From assembly GCA_025963815.1 (NCBI GenBank), contig JAOQAA010000608.1:1-10586 (forward strand): a DNA stretch of 10,586 bases, in the 5' to 3' direction. The notes beneath the pieces are model-generated. The model did no database searches and was not told the DNA's origin. It saw only the letters and a list, made by a program, of their open reading frames with translations. The DNA comes from Capsulimonas sp. (GTDB taxonomy: Bacteria > Armatimonadota > Armatimonadia > Armatimonadales > Capsulimonadaceae). The position numbers and the translations under genes were made by a program. Below are positions 1-6,312 of the stretch, one piece after another; position 1 is the first letter of the stretch, and each line of letters starts with the position of its first letter.

Positions 1-1649
1 ACAACCCCATCGACGTTCTAGGAGACGCCGGCGCGGACCGCTACGCCAAGGCCCTGCAAATTGCCGCGCAGGACCCAAAGAGCGACGGTCTGCTCGTGAT
101 CCTCACCCCGCAGGCAATGACCGACGCCACCGCGACTGCCGATTTATTGCGCCCTTACGCCAAAATTCCCCATAAACCGATCCTCGCCAGCTGGATGGGC
201 GGCGAGACCGTCGCCGCCGGTGAGCGCCATCTGAACGACGCCGGCATCCCGTCATTCGCTTACCCCGACACTGCCGCACGCGTCTTCAATTATATGTGGA
301 GCTACAGCGAGAACCTGCGCGAGCTTTACGAGACCCCGCAGCTTCCCACCGATCCCGGTGTGGAGTACGACGCCGCGCGCGCCGAGGCGATCATTGAAGG
401 CGTCCGTAAATCCGGCCGCACTATTCTCACGGAGCCCGAGTCGAAAGATCTGCTGACAGCGTACAATATTCCGACCGTCGAAACCCGCATCGCCGCCACC
501 GAAGAAGAAGCCCGTCGCGCCGCCGATGAGATCGGATACCCGATTGTCGTCAAGATTTACTCTGAGACAATTACACATAAGACCGATGTTGGCGGCGTCC
601 AGTTGAATCTGAAAAATGCCGATGCGGTAGGAGCAGCGTTCCAAGCGATCGAGAAATCCGTGACTGAGAAGGTCGGCGCCGAGCACTTCCAGGGCGTCAC
701 CGTCCAGCCCATGGTCGCGATGGGCGGCTACGAAGTCATCATCGGCAGCTCCATCGACCCGCAGTTTGGCCCGGTTCTTTTGTTTGGCTCCGGCGGCCAG
801 CTGGTCGAAGTCTACGAAGACCGCGCGCTCGCCCTGCCGCCGCTTACCACCACGCTCGCGCGCCGCATGATGGAGCAGACCAAGGTCTTCAAAGCCCTGC
901 AAGGCGTGCGCGGCCGCGCCAGCGCCGATATCCCCGCCTTAGAGCAATTGCTCGTCCGCTTCAGCCAGCTTGTGGTCACGCAGCCTTGGATCGCCGAGAT
1001 TGACATCAACCCGCTGCTTGTCTCGCCCGAACGGTTCTTAGCCCTCGACGCTCGCGTCGTCCTGCATCCCGTGGATACCAAAGAAGAAGATCTGCCCAAG
1101 CCTGCGATCCGTCCGTATCCCGTGCAGTATGTCCGCACCTGGACCGCGCGGGACGGCGAAGCGGTCACTCTCCGCCCGATCCGTCCTGAAGATGAACCGC
1201 TAGTTACCCAGTTCCACGAAACGCTCTCTGAGCGTAGCGTCTACCTGCGCTACTTCCAGCCGCTCAAGCTCGACCAGCGCGTCGCGCACAACCGTCTCAT
1301 TCGCATCTGCTTCAACGATTACGACCGCGAGATCGCTCTGGTCGCTCAGCGCCAGCTCACCGGCGACGGCCACGGCGACATCGTCGCCATTGCCCGCCTC
1401 AGTAAGATCCCAGGCCGCAGCGAGGCAAACTTCTCCCTGCTCGTCAGCGACCTATTCCAGAATCAGGGTGTCGGCAGTGAGATGCTGAGGCAGTTGGTGC
1501 AGATCGCGCGCGACGAAAAGCTCGCGCGATTGACGGCGGAGATGCTGTCGGAGAACTACGGCATGCAGGCGATCTGCCGCAAACTCGGCTTCACACTGAC
1601 GCCATTGCCGGACATGCCCTCGGTGACTTACGCGGTGCTGGAGTTGTAG
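1..1649 (+). CDS. ADP-forming acyl-CoA synthetase / GNAT acetyltransferase fusion (Pat/PatZ-like), 3' part
   Basis: The gene is cut by the left edge; the frame is open from base 3 and gives 548 visible residues. The opening residues NPIDVLGDAGADRY belong to the succinyl-CoA-ligase-like domain, so the GTG at 96 is internal and not the start. An ATP-grasp domain follows at about residues 138-350, with ITHKTDVGGV at 190-199, a glycine-rich LLFGSGGQLVEV stretch, and EIDINPLLV at 332-340. A GNAT domain fills about 386-548, with the acetyl-CoA loop QNQGVG at 486-491. Known relatives are bacterial Pat/PatZ protein lysine acetyltransferases, which modify enzymes such as acetyl-CoA synthetase; some family members may instead make acyl-CoA. 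The CoA-binding domain and the phosphorylated histidine lie upstream of the window, so synthetase activity cannot be judged. The usual GNAT glutamate looks replaced by asparagine (see findings). The gene converges on anmK. Confidence 0.92.
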   Translation, partial: NPIDVLGDAGADRYAKALQIAAQDPKSDGLLVILTPQAMTDATATADLLRPYAKIPHKPILASWMGGETVAAGERHLNDAGIPSFAYPDTAARVFNYMWSYSENLRELYETPQLPTDPGVEYDAARAEAIIEGVRKSGRTILTEPESKDLLTAYNIPTVETRIAATEEEARRAADEIGYPIVVKIYSETITHKTDVGGVQLNLKNADAVGAAFQAIEKSVTEKVGAEHFQGVTVQPMVAMGGYEVIIGSSIDPQFGPVLLFGSGGQLVEVYEDRALALPPLTTTLARRMMEQTKVFKALQGVRGRASADIPALEQLLVRFSQLVVTQPWIAEIDINPLLVSPERFLALDARVVLHPVDTKEEDLPKPAIRPYPVQYVRTWTARDGEAVTLRPIRPEDEPLVTQFHETLSERSVYLRYFQPLKLDQRVAHNRLIRICFNDYDREIALVAQRQLTGDGHGDIVAIARLSKIPGRSEANFSLLVSDLFQNQGVGSEMLRQLVQIARDEKLARLTAEMLSENYGMQAICRKLGFTLTPLPDMPSVTYAVLEL

Positions 1650-1695
1650 CTGTCCTGCCCACTTGGCCTTCGTTCGCCCCTGCGTGACCCACCCC

Positions 1696-1733
1696 CGGCC
1701 TTCGGCCGACCCCTCCCTTGAAGCAGGGAAGGG
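1696..1733 (+). terminator. Twin hairpins after the Pat-like gene, possible terminator
   Basis: The first hairpin pairs CGGCC (1696-1700) with GGCCG (1704-1708). The second pairs CCCTCCCT (1711-1718) with AGGGAAGGG (1725-1733), with one bulged A. They lie 46 nt after the stop of the rightward gene, so they could end its transcript. No T-tract follows (the next bases are TAGTTAGGAT), so this is not a canonical intrinsic terminator. Confidence 0.35.
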
Positions 1734-1783
1734 TAGTTAGGATCGAAGTCGCAGGCGGCTTTTGTCCGAGAATCTCTTTCCAA

Positions 1784-1821
1784 CCCTTCCCAGCTTCATG
1801 GGAGGGGTGCCCCGAAGGGGC
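1784..1821 (-). terminator. Twin hairpins after anmK, possible terminator
   Basis: This is the mirror of the left pair. GCCCC (1809-1813) pairs with GGGGC (1817-1821), and CCCTTCCCA (1784-1792) pairs with TGGGAGGG (1799-1806) with one bulged T. They lie 42 nt after the anmK stop when read leftward and could end the five-gene transcript. The bases that follow on the minus strand (TTGGAAAGAG) do not form a U-tract, so termination is only plausible. Confidence 0.35.
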
Positions 1822-1863
1822 GGGGTGGGTCACTCAGGGGCGGACGAGGGCCAGGTGGGTCTA

Positions 1864-3003
1864 TTACGTCAAACACCCCAGCACCCGCGCTCCGCGCGCC
1901 CCCGTCGCGGATGGTGCGCTTGCCGCGATCCCATGCATCCGCGCCGCCGCGAGTACGGCGAACGCCAGTGCTTCTTTTGAGGCGCTGGAAATCCCCAATG
2001 CCTCATGTGTCTCCACTTTTATGCCGGGCAGAGCATTCGCCAATCCCTGCATCAGCGCGGCGTTTTGTGTTCCTCCTCCGCCGACGATCATGCGAATGGG
2101 CGGTGTGGGGAGCGCATCGATCGCGGCCGCGATGCTGCGGACGGTAATCGCTGTGAGCGTGGCGAGCTTGTCTTCCGGGCGCGAGTCGGCGCAGGTTTGC
2201 AGGACTTTTCCCAGGAACACAGCGCCGAAGAGTTCGGGGCCGGTGCTCTTGGGCGGAGGCTTTTGGAAGTAGGGGTGCGCGAGCGCTTCGGTAAGAGCGT
2301 GTTCGAGGATGCGGCCGGAGAGGGCGGCCTTGCCGCCGTCGTCGCGAGAGGCGCCGAGGAGGCGCTGGGCGGCGCCGTCGAGAAGGGTATTGCCGGGGCC
2401 GGTGTCGAAGGCGATGATGTCGGACAGGGCGCCGTTGGCCGGGAGATAGGTGATGTTGGCGATGCCGCCGATGTTGAGCACGACGCGCGTTTCGGTGGGC
2501 GAGCCAAGCAAGAGATAATCGGCGAAGGGGATTAATGGCGCGCCTTCGCCGCCCGCCGCCATATCGCGGGCGCGGAAGTCTGAGATGATGGTGACGCCGA
2601 GGCGTTCGGCGAGGATGGCTGGCTGTCCAATCTGAAGCGTGCCGGCATTTTCGGGCTGCGACGAGGGCGGGGCGTGCCACACCGTCTGACCATGCAGGCC
2701 GATGGCCTGGACGGATGTCAAGTCAATCTTGGCGTGTTTGGCGGCTTCCGTGACGGCGTCCGCGTACACATGGCCCAGCGCGTGGTGGAGTGCGCAGACT
2801 TCGCCAATGGACACGGCGCCTCCTCCGCGCAGATGCAGGAGGCGGGCGCGCAGGTCTTCGGAGTAGGGAACGGCATAGTCGGCGAGGAGCTTTACGGTGA
2901 AGCGAGGCTGGGCCGCATCCGTGGAGACGACCTCGATTTCGGCGAAAGCGACATCGACGCCGTCTATGCTCGTGCCCGACATGACGCCGCAGAAGATCGC
3001 CAT
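1864..3003 (-). CDS. anmK: Anhydro-N-acetylmuramic acid kinase AnmK
   Basis: The 379-aa product matches the usual AnmK length (about 370). AnmK hydrolyses the 1,6-anhydro ring and phosphorylates anhydro-MurNAc with ATP, giving MurNAc-6-phosphate for the etherase MurQ in cytoplasmic cell-wall recycling. Family signatures are complete and in order: GVMSGTSIDGVD (6-17), GLHGQTVWH (102-110), SDFRARDMAAGGEGAPL (141-157, containing the aspartate that acts as base in characterised AnmK), NIGGIANI (177-184), FDTGPGN (199-205), GGGGTQN (298-304) and KEALAFAVLA near 343-352. No signal peptide is present. The ATG is preceded by AAAGGA (3015-3010) at 6-nt spacing, and that motif overlaps the end of the upstream gene, whose stop is only 3 nt away, so translation is probably coupled. 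It is last in the five-gene run; murQ is not in the window. Confidence 0.96.
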   Translation of the reverse strand: MAIFCGVMSGTSIDGVDVAFAEIEVVSTDAAQPRFTVKLLADYAVPYSEDLRARLLHLRGGGAVSIGEVCALHHALGHVYADAVTEAAKHAKIDLTSVQAIGLHGQTVWHAPPSSQPENAGTLQIGQPAILAERLGVTIISDFRARDMAAGGEGAPLIPFADYLLLGSPTETRVVLNIGGIANITYLPANGALSDIIAFDTGPGNTLLDGAAQRLLGASRDDGGKAALSGRILEHALTEALAHPYFQKPPPKSTGPELFGAVFLGKVLQTCADSRPEDKLATLTAITVRSIAAAIDALPTPPIRMIVGGGGTQNAALMQGLANALPGIKVETHEALGISSASKEALAFAVLAAARMHGIAASAPSATGARGARVLGCLT

Positions 3004-3006
3004 AAG

Positions 3007-4479
3007 TTATCCTTTGACCTCGCCTTTGTTATCGACCCAGACTTTGGTGCGCGTCGTACGCAAAGGACGATTATTCTCGTCCTGCTCGCGCGCCTCTACC
3101 ACATATTCTCCATCTGGATTTTCCGTTGTGTTCCAGGACAGATTGAATGGCGCTGTGTTGGTAATTCCACGGAACGCGCCGTCTACATAGAAAGCGACAA
3201 ACCGGACACGTGGGTCGTTGACGGGCGCGTCGATGTTAATGTCGCCGCGCCTGACTGGAATTTTGCCAGCGCGCGCCAGCAGCAGACTCTGAATCTGATA
3301 TCGTTTACGCTGCGTCTCGATCCGCGCGGCCAGCCATCCCTTATCCGCCTGCTTGTCGCGTACGAGGCGCACCGCCGTGACACCCATGAGCGCTTTGGGC
3401 TTGCTCCCGACGGCGGTGAGCATCGGCCGCCACGGCCCGTTCTTGATGCGGATCTCCGTACGCCAGGAGTGCGTGGGATCGTTCTTGATCCAGGCGAGAT
3501 CGAAATGCCCGAAGAACAGCGGCGGCGTGCCTTCCAGCTCCGGCTCGCGCTGCTTTTTCTTGGAGCCAAGCACCATGACCGAAGCCGCCCATGCTTCGGG
3601 TGACTGTGAGTTATGGTAAGACGGCTGGATCTGAAACCCGCCGCGCCGCTCGTTTCCCGTGCCTTCAAAAAGCTTCGAAGTCGTAACCGGCGCGGTGGAG
3701 ACCGTGATAACCCCCATATGGCTGGTGTTGAGCCCGCCGACGCCCGTGTAAGAACAGCCGTCGTAGCGTCCGACTCCATAAACGGGCTTCAGAACGGTCG
3801 TCACGACCTTGGACGTTCCGTCTGCATAGGTCACGGTGACGGCGCCGCCGGGGGCATTCTCAAAATCCACCTTGACCAGCGGGTTTTCCGGGCGCTTGAC
3901 GACGATGATGAACACGTCGTCCGGCTGCGGCTCGTAGTTGATCGGCAGCGGCGTCAGCGTTCCATCGTCGTCCTGCCGGAATACCTCGCTTCCCGCGTAG
4001 GGGGAAAGCTCGCGGAAGATCGACTGGCCGACGGGAATGTTGGTGTAGATTCCCGATTCGCCGGCGACGTGTCCGCCAAATCGATCGGGAGTCTGCATGA
4101 ACTCACGCGGCAGAACGGCGATCAGTTTGGGGTAAGCGCTGCCAAGGTCTCCGACCCGAATGCGCAGGCCATGCACGGCCGTCGCCGCGACGCTGCTCAG
4201 CGGCGCGTAGCCGCTGGCGAGATATCCCTGCACGCAGGTATTCGCCGGAACGATCACGCGGCCCAGAAGCGTCCAGTTTTTTCCGCCATCCTGGGAGACC
4301 TGGATGGCGCCGTCTTTGGCGTTCACAAGGCGCAGGCGATGTGTCTCCACCTGCGCAAATGCGGTGAAAGTCCGGGGGGTCTCACGCGGCGGCAGCGGAG
4401 TCTGGGCGTTGCCTGAGAGGGCGAGAAGAGAAAACAGCGCCAGAACGGCGGCCAGAACAGATCGAACTTGCATCATCAC
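3007..4479 (-). CDS. Secreted protein of unknown function with C-terminal Ig-like domain
   Basis: The product is 490 aa. Residues 1-25 form a Sec signal peptide (hydrophobic run around 8-21, likely cleavage after GNA). A single Asp-box-like motif, SQDGGKNW (62-69), lies in the first beta-rich part. The middle section (about 185-330) contains KPVYGVGRYDG, NTSHMGVITVSTAP and GGFQIQPSYHN; it looks like a conserved domain but I cannot name it. Residues about 420-485 resemble a bacterial Ig-like fold (FVAFYVDGAFRG, then APFNLSWNTTENPDGEYVVEA). No catalytic signature is evident. Translation probably starts at GTG 4479, with ATG codons at 4476 and 4473 as alternatives. AGGA (4495-4492) lies 12 nt before the GTG, which is long, and even farther from the ATGs. 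The gene starts 6 nt after the GHL10 gene and ends 3 nt before anmK. It is probably an extracytoplasmic glycan- or protein-binding factor. Confidence 0.85.
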   Translation of the reverse strand: MMMQVRSVLAAVLALFSLLALSGNAQTPLPPRETPRTFTAFAQVETHRLRLVNAKDGAIQVSQDGGKNWTLLGRVIVPANTCVQGYLASGYAPLSSVAATAVHGLRIRVGDLGSAYPKLIAVLPREFMQTPDRFGGHVAGESGIYTNIPVGQSIFRELSPYAGSEVFRQDDDGTLTPLPINYEPQPDDVFIIVVKRPENPLVKVDFENAPGGAVTVTYADGTSKVVTTVLKPVYGVGRYDGCSYTGVGGLNTSHMGVITVSTAPVTTSKLFEGTGNERRGGFQIQPSYHNSQSPEAWAASVMVLGSKKKQREPELEGTPPLFFGHFDLAWIKNDPTHSWRTEIRIKNGPWRPMLTAVGSKPKALMGVTAVRLVRDKQADKGWLAARIETQRKRYQIQSLLLARAGKIPVRRGDINIDAPVNDPRVRFVAFYVDGAFRGITNTAPFNLSWNTTENPDGEYVVEAREQDENNRPLRTTRTKVWVDNKGEVKG

Positions 4480-4485
4480 GTACGT

Positions 4486-6294
4486 TTAAAATCCTGTATC
4501 TTCAATGCCTTGATAGGCGGGAATCTCGGGCTGTGGTTTGCCGGCGGCCTTGTCGGCGGCGTGCTGGGCGCGGACCTGGGCGAGCAGGCCATCAACAGTG
4601 TGCGGCGCGACGGCGGTGGTGTGGCCGAAGGCTTCACCCATGGCGTCCCACCAGTTGTACTGTACGATCTGCGACATGTCGAAGATCATCACACCCTGAG
4701 TCGAACCGACGGCGGCTTTGATCGCGCGCTGGAACTGCGCGGGGTTGTCCTGATAGGAGAGCGCATAAATTCCGGCGTAGGTCCAGGCGGCGTCGTTCAC
4801 CACGCGGTTCGAGAGCAGGCCCGCGCCTTCCACGGTCGCGCCGGGACTTGTTCCAGCGGCATTCGCTTCCGCCACGGTGGCGTTCGCGTAGTAGCATCCC
4901 GTGGTCAGCCAGTCCAGCAGATTGGCGATGCCGGTCTTTTGGTATTCAGGGGTGAGCCATGTGTAGTTGGCGTGGAAATCCTGAGCTCCCCAGTTCATGC
5001 CGACTTTTTCATAGTCCCCGTACCAGGAGCCGACGTAAACCGCCATTTGCGCCTTGGGACGCACGGAATGGACAATACTCGACGCTTCCGCGACCCACGA
5101 CTGAATATTCCCCGCGCGCCAGTTCAGCCACTCTTGATAGTATGGACCTAGAATCGGCGCCTGCCCCGGGTACTCGGATTCACGATACACATCGTCCGGC
5201 CAGGTGAGCGTATGCCCGACATGCTTTTCGAATGTCGAGCGGCTCAGCGGGCTGAAGTCGGCGTTGATCGCCGCATAGCGCAGACGGTCGTCGAAGATCA
5301 TGCCGTCGACTTCGTAGTTCATCACGACTTCGCGCACGATATCGAGATTATGCTGCCGCACTTCCGGGTTGATCGGGTTGCAGAACATCGTGATCTTCTG
5401 CTCTGGAACATCGACGATCGGAACGTACTTCGCGGTGCTTTGATACGTCATAATCTCGCCGGGGATCGCATTCGCTTTTAGCCAATCGCCCATCGGTCCG
5501 CTGCCGGCAAGGGCGGAGCCGCGCAGGGGAAGCGTCACATGGGCGTCCGCGAGCGCCGCACCATCGTAAACGGCGATGACACGGGCGTCAAAGTTCAATA
5601 CGACGATGGTGTAGCCGGGGTGGTTTTGCGCGAGCAGCCCTTGTCCCGTCAGCGCACCGAGACCCTTATCGTCTTTCGGCAATTGGTTGAGATAGGTAAT
5701 CGGCGCAGTCACGCCCAGTCGACCTACACTCCGGTCCGTCTGGTACATCACCGTTTGCCAATCGGGATGCGTGTAGGCCAAGCCACGCTTGACGTACTTG
5801 TGCCCTTCGCCGAAGGTGCTCATGTTGGCGAACACAGGGATGCCGGCGGCGTGCGCTGCGCTCAGCACATGGCCCAGGACATCGAAACTGGGATCGACTT
5901 CGCCGTTGGTCCACTTCGTCAGTCGAGGCGCGAACTTGCTGGGATAGATCGTCTCGCCGACGATCGGCTTCACATCCAGGACAATCGTGTTGATCCCGCT
6001 CGCCTTCACCTTCTGGATGATATCCGCGACTTTGGCTTCCGAATTGAGATTGCCGATGTTCGCGCCGGCGTCCATCCAGAGAATGCGCGTCTGGAGGCCC
6101 TGCGCATGAGCTATCTGCTGGGCGACTCCCACCACGTCATTCTTTGTATCCAGAACCACGTCCGTGGGTGAGGGCTGAGGCGTAGGATTCACAGTTGTCT
6201 CCGGAATGGTGGGGGCAGCGGGCTGCTGTCCCCAGGCAATCGTCGTTGTCGCGGCGGCGAGGCCGCAAATGATCGAGAATGTCCTAAAACGCAA
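4486..6294 (-). CDS. Secreted GHL10-type (family 10 glycosyl hydrolase-like) glycosidase
   Basis: The product is 602 aa with a signal peptide (residues 1-22, hydrophobic core 7-20) and a Pro/Thr-rich linker at about 25-45. The GHL10-like TIM-barrel begins near residue 69 (RILWMDAG), with the typical helix-strand KVKASGINTIVLDVKP (95-110), HAAGIPVFAN (148-157), NPINPEVRQHNLDIVREVV (306-324) and the acidic strand end DGMIFDDRLRY (330-340), where an acidic catalytic pair is expected. The barrel is split by an insert at about 190-300. The family includes E. coli DigH/YddW, which cuts denuded peptidoglycan glycans; the substrate here is unknown. The start is TTG at 6294: a perfect AGGAG (6305-6301) sits 6 nt upstream, and no ATG lies in frame between it and the preceding stop. 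It is third in the operon, two genes before anmK. Confidence 0.88.
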   Translation of the reverse strand: MRFRTFSIICGLAAATTTIAWGQQPAAPTIPETTVNPTPQPSPTDVVLDTKNDVVGVAQQIAHAQGLQTRILWMDAGANIGNLNSEAKVADIIQKVKASGINTIVLDVKPIVGETIYPSKFAPRLTKWTNGEVDPSFDVLGHVLSAAHAAGIPVFANMSTFGEGHKYVKRGLAYTHPDWQTVMYQTDRSVGRLGVTAPITYLNQLPKDDKGLGALTGQGLLAQNHPGYTIVVLNFDARVIAVYDGAALADAHVTLPLRGSALAGSGPMGDWLKANAIPGEIMTYQSTAKYVPIVDVPEQKITMFCNPINPEVRQHNLDIVREVVMNYEVDGMIFDDRLRYAAINADFSPLSRSTFEKHVGHTLTWPDDVYRESEYPGQAPILGPYYQEWLNWRAGNIQSWVAEASSIVHSVRPKAQMAVYVGSWYGDYEKVGMNWGAQDFHANYTWLTPEYQKTGIANLLDWLTTGCYYANATVAEANAAGTSPGATVEGAGLLSNRVVNDAAWTYAGIYALSYQDNPAQFQRAIKAAVGSTQGVMIFDMSQIVQYNWWDAMGEAFGHTTAVAPHTVDGLLAQVRAQHAADKAAGKPQPEIPAYQGIEDTGF

Positions 6295-6305
6295 AGAATG
6301 CTCCT
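6295..6305 (-). promoter_or_regulatory. Ribosome binding site fixing a TTG start
   Basis: On the minus strand AGGAG (6305-6301) is followed by 6 nt and then TTG (6294-6292). The codons between the preceding in-frame stop and this TTG contain no ATG or GTG, so the site decides the start of the GHL10 gene. Confidence 0.8.
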
Positions 6306-6312
6306 GATGTTG

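Larger units (their letters stand above)
1658..1859. repeat. Large imperfect inverted repeat with hairpins nested in each arm
   Basis: Two 76-bp arms, 1658-1733 and 1784-1859, are reverse complements at 64 of 76 positions by hand alignment, separated by a 50-nt spacer (1734-1783). The element occupies nearly the whole gap between the convergent stop codons at 1649 and 1866-1864, ending 4 nt from the anmK stop. Each arm contains two short hairpins of its own. Eight of the 12 mismatches between arms fall as four paired changes that keep those hairpins intact. I see no target-site duplication and no coding capacity. It may be a dispersed palindromic or MITE-like element, a two-way transcription barrier, or both. 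The structure is directly visible; the function is inferred. Confidence 0.85.

Noticed and set aside
96..98. GTG codon as the start of the acyl-CoA synthetase gene
   Set aside because: The frame is open to the left edge and the upstream residues match the family, so this codon is an internal valine.
252..902. Long minus-strand open frame inside the Pat-like gene
   Set aside because: It is a GC-bias shadow of a gene with clear family motifs and has no recognisable domain.
1650..1866. Insertion sequence or transposon remnant
   Set aside because: No transposase fragment and no target-site duplication is visible; only the palindromic element itself can be supported.
1718..2272. Plus-strand open frame crossing the inverted repeat and the 3' end of anmK
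   Set aside because: It consists of hairpin sequence plus antisense of a firmly identified gene, with no family motif.
4270..4296. Sialidase or BNR-repeat enzyme assignment for the 490-aa secreted protein
   Set aside because: Only one Asp-box motif is present and no repeated propeller blades or catalytic arginines were found.
2674..4416. Two long plus-strand open frames (2674-3603 and 3613-4416) opposite the anmK region
   Set aside because: They are antisense to anmK and a signal-peptide protein, their residue composition is arbitrary, and they lack a supporting ribosome site.
5539..6171. Plus-strand open frame opposite the GHL10 gene
   Set aside because: The minus-strand frame encodes a complete signal peptide and conserved barrel motifs, so this is a shadow.
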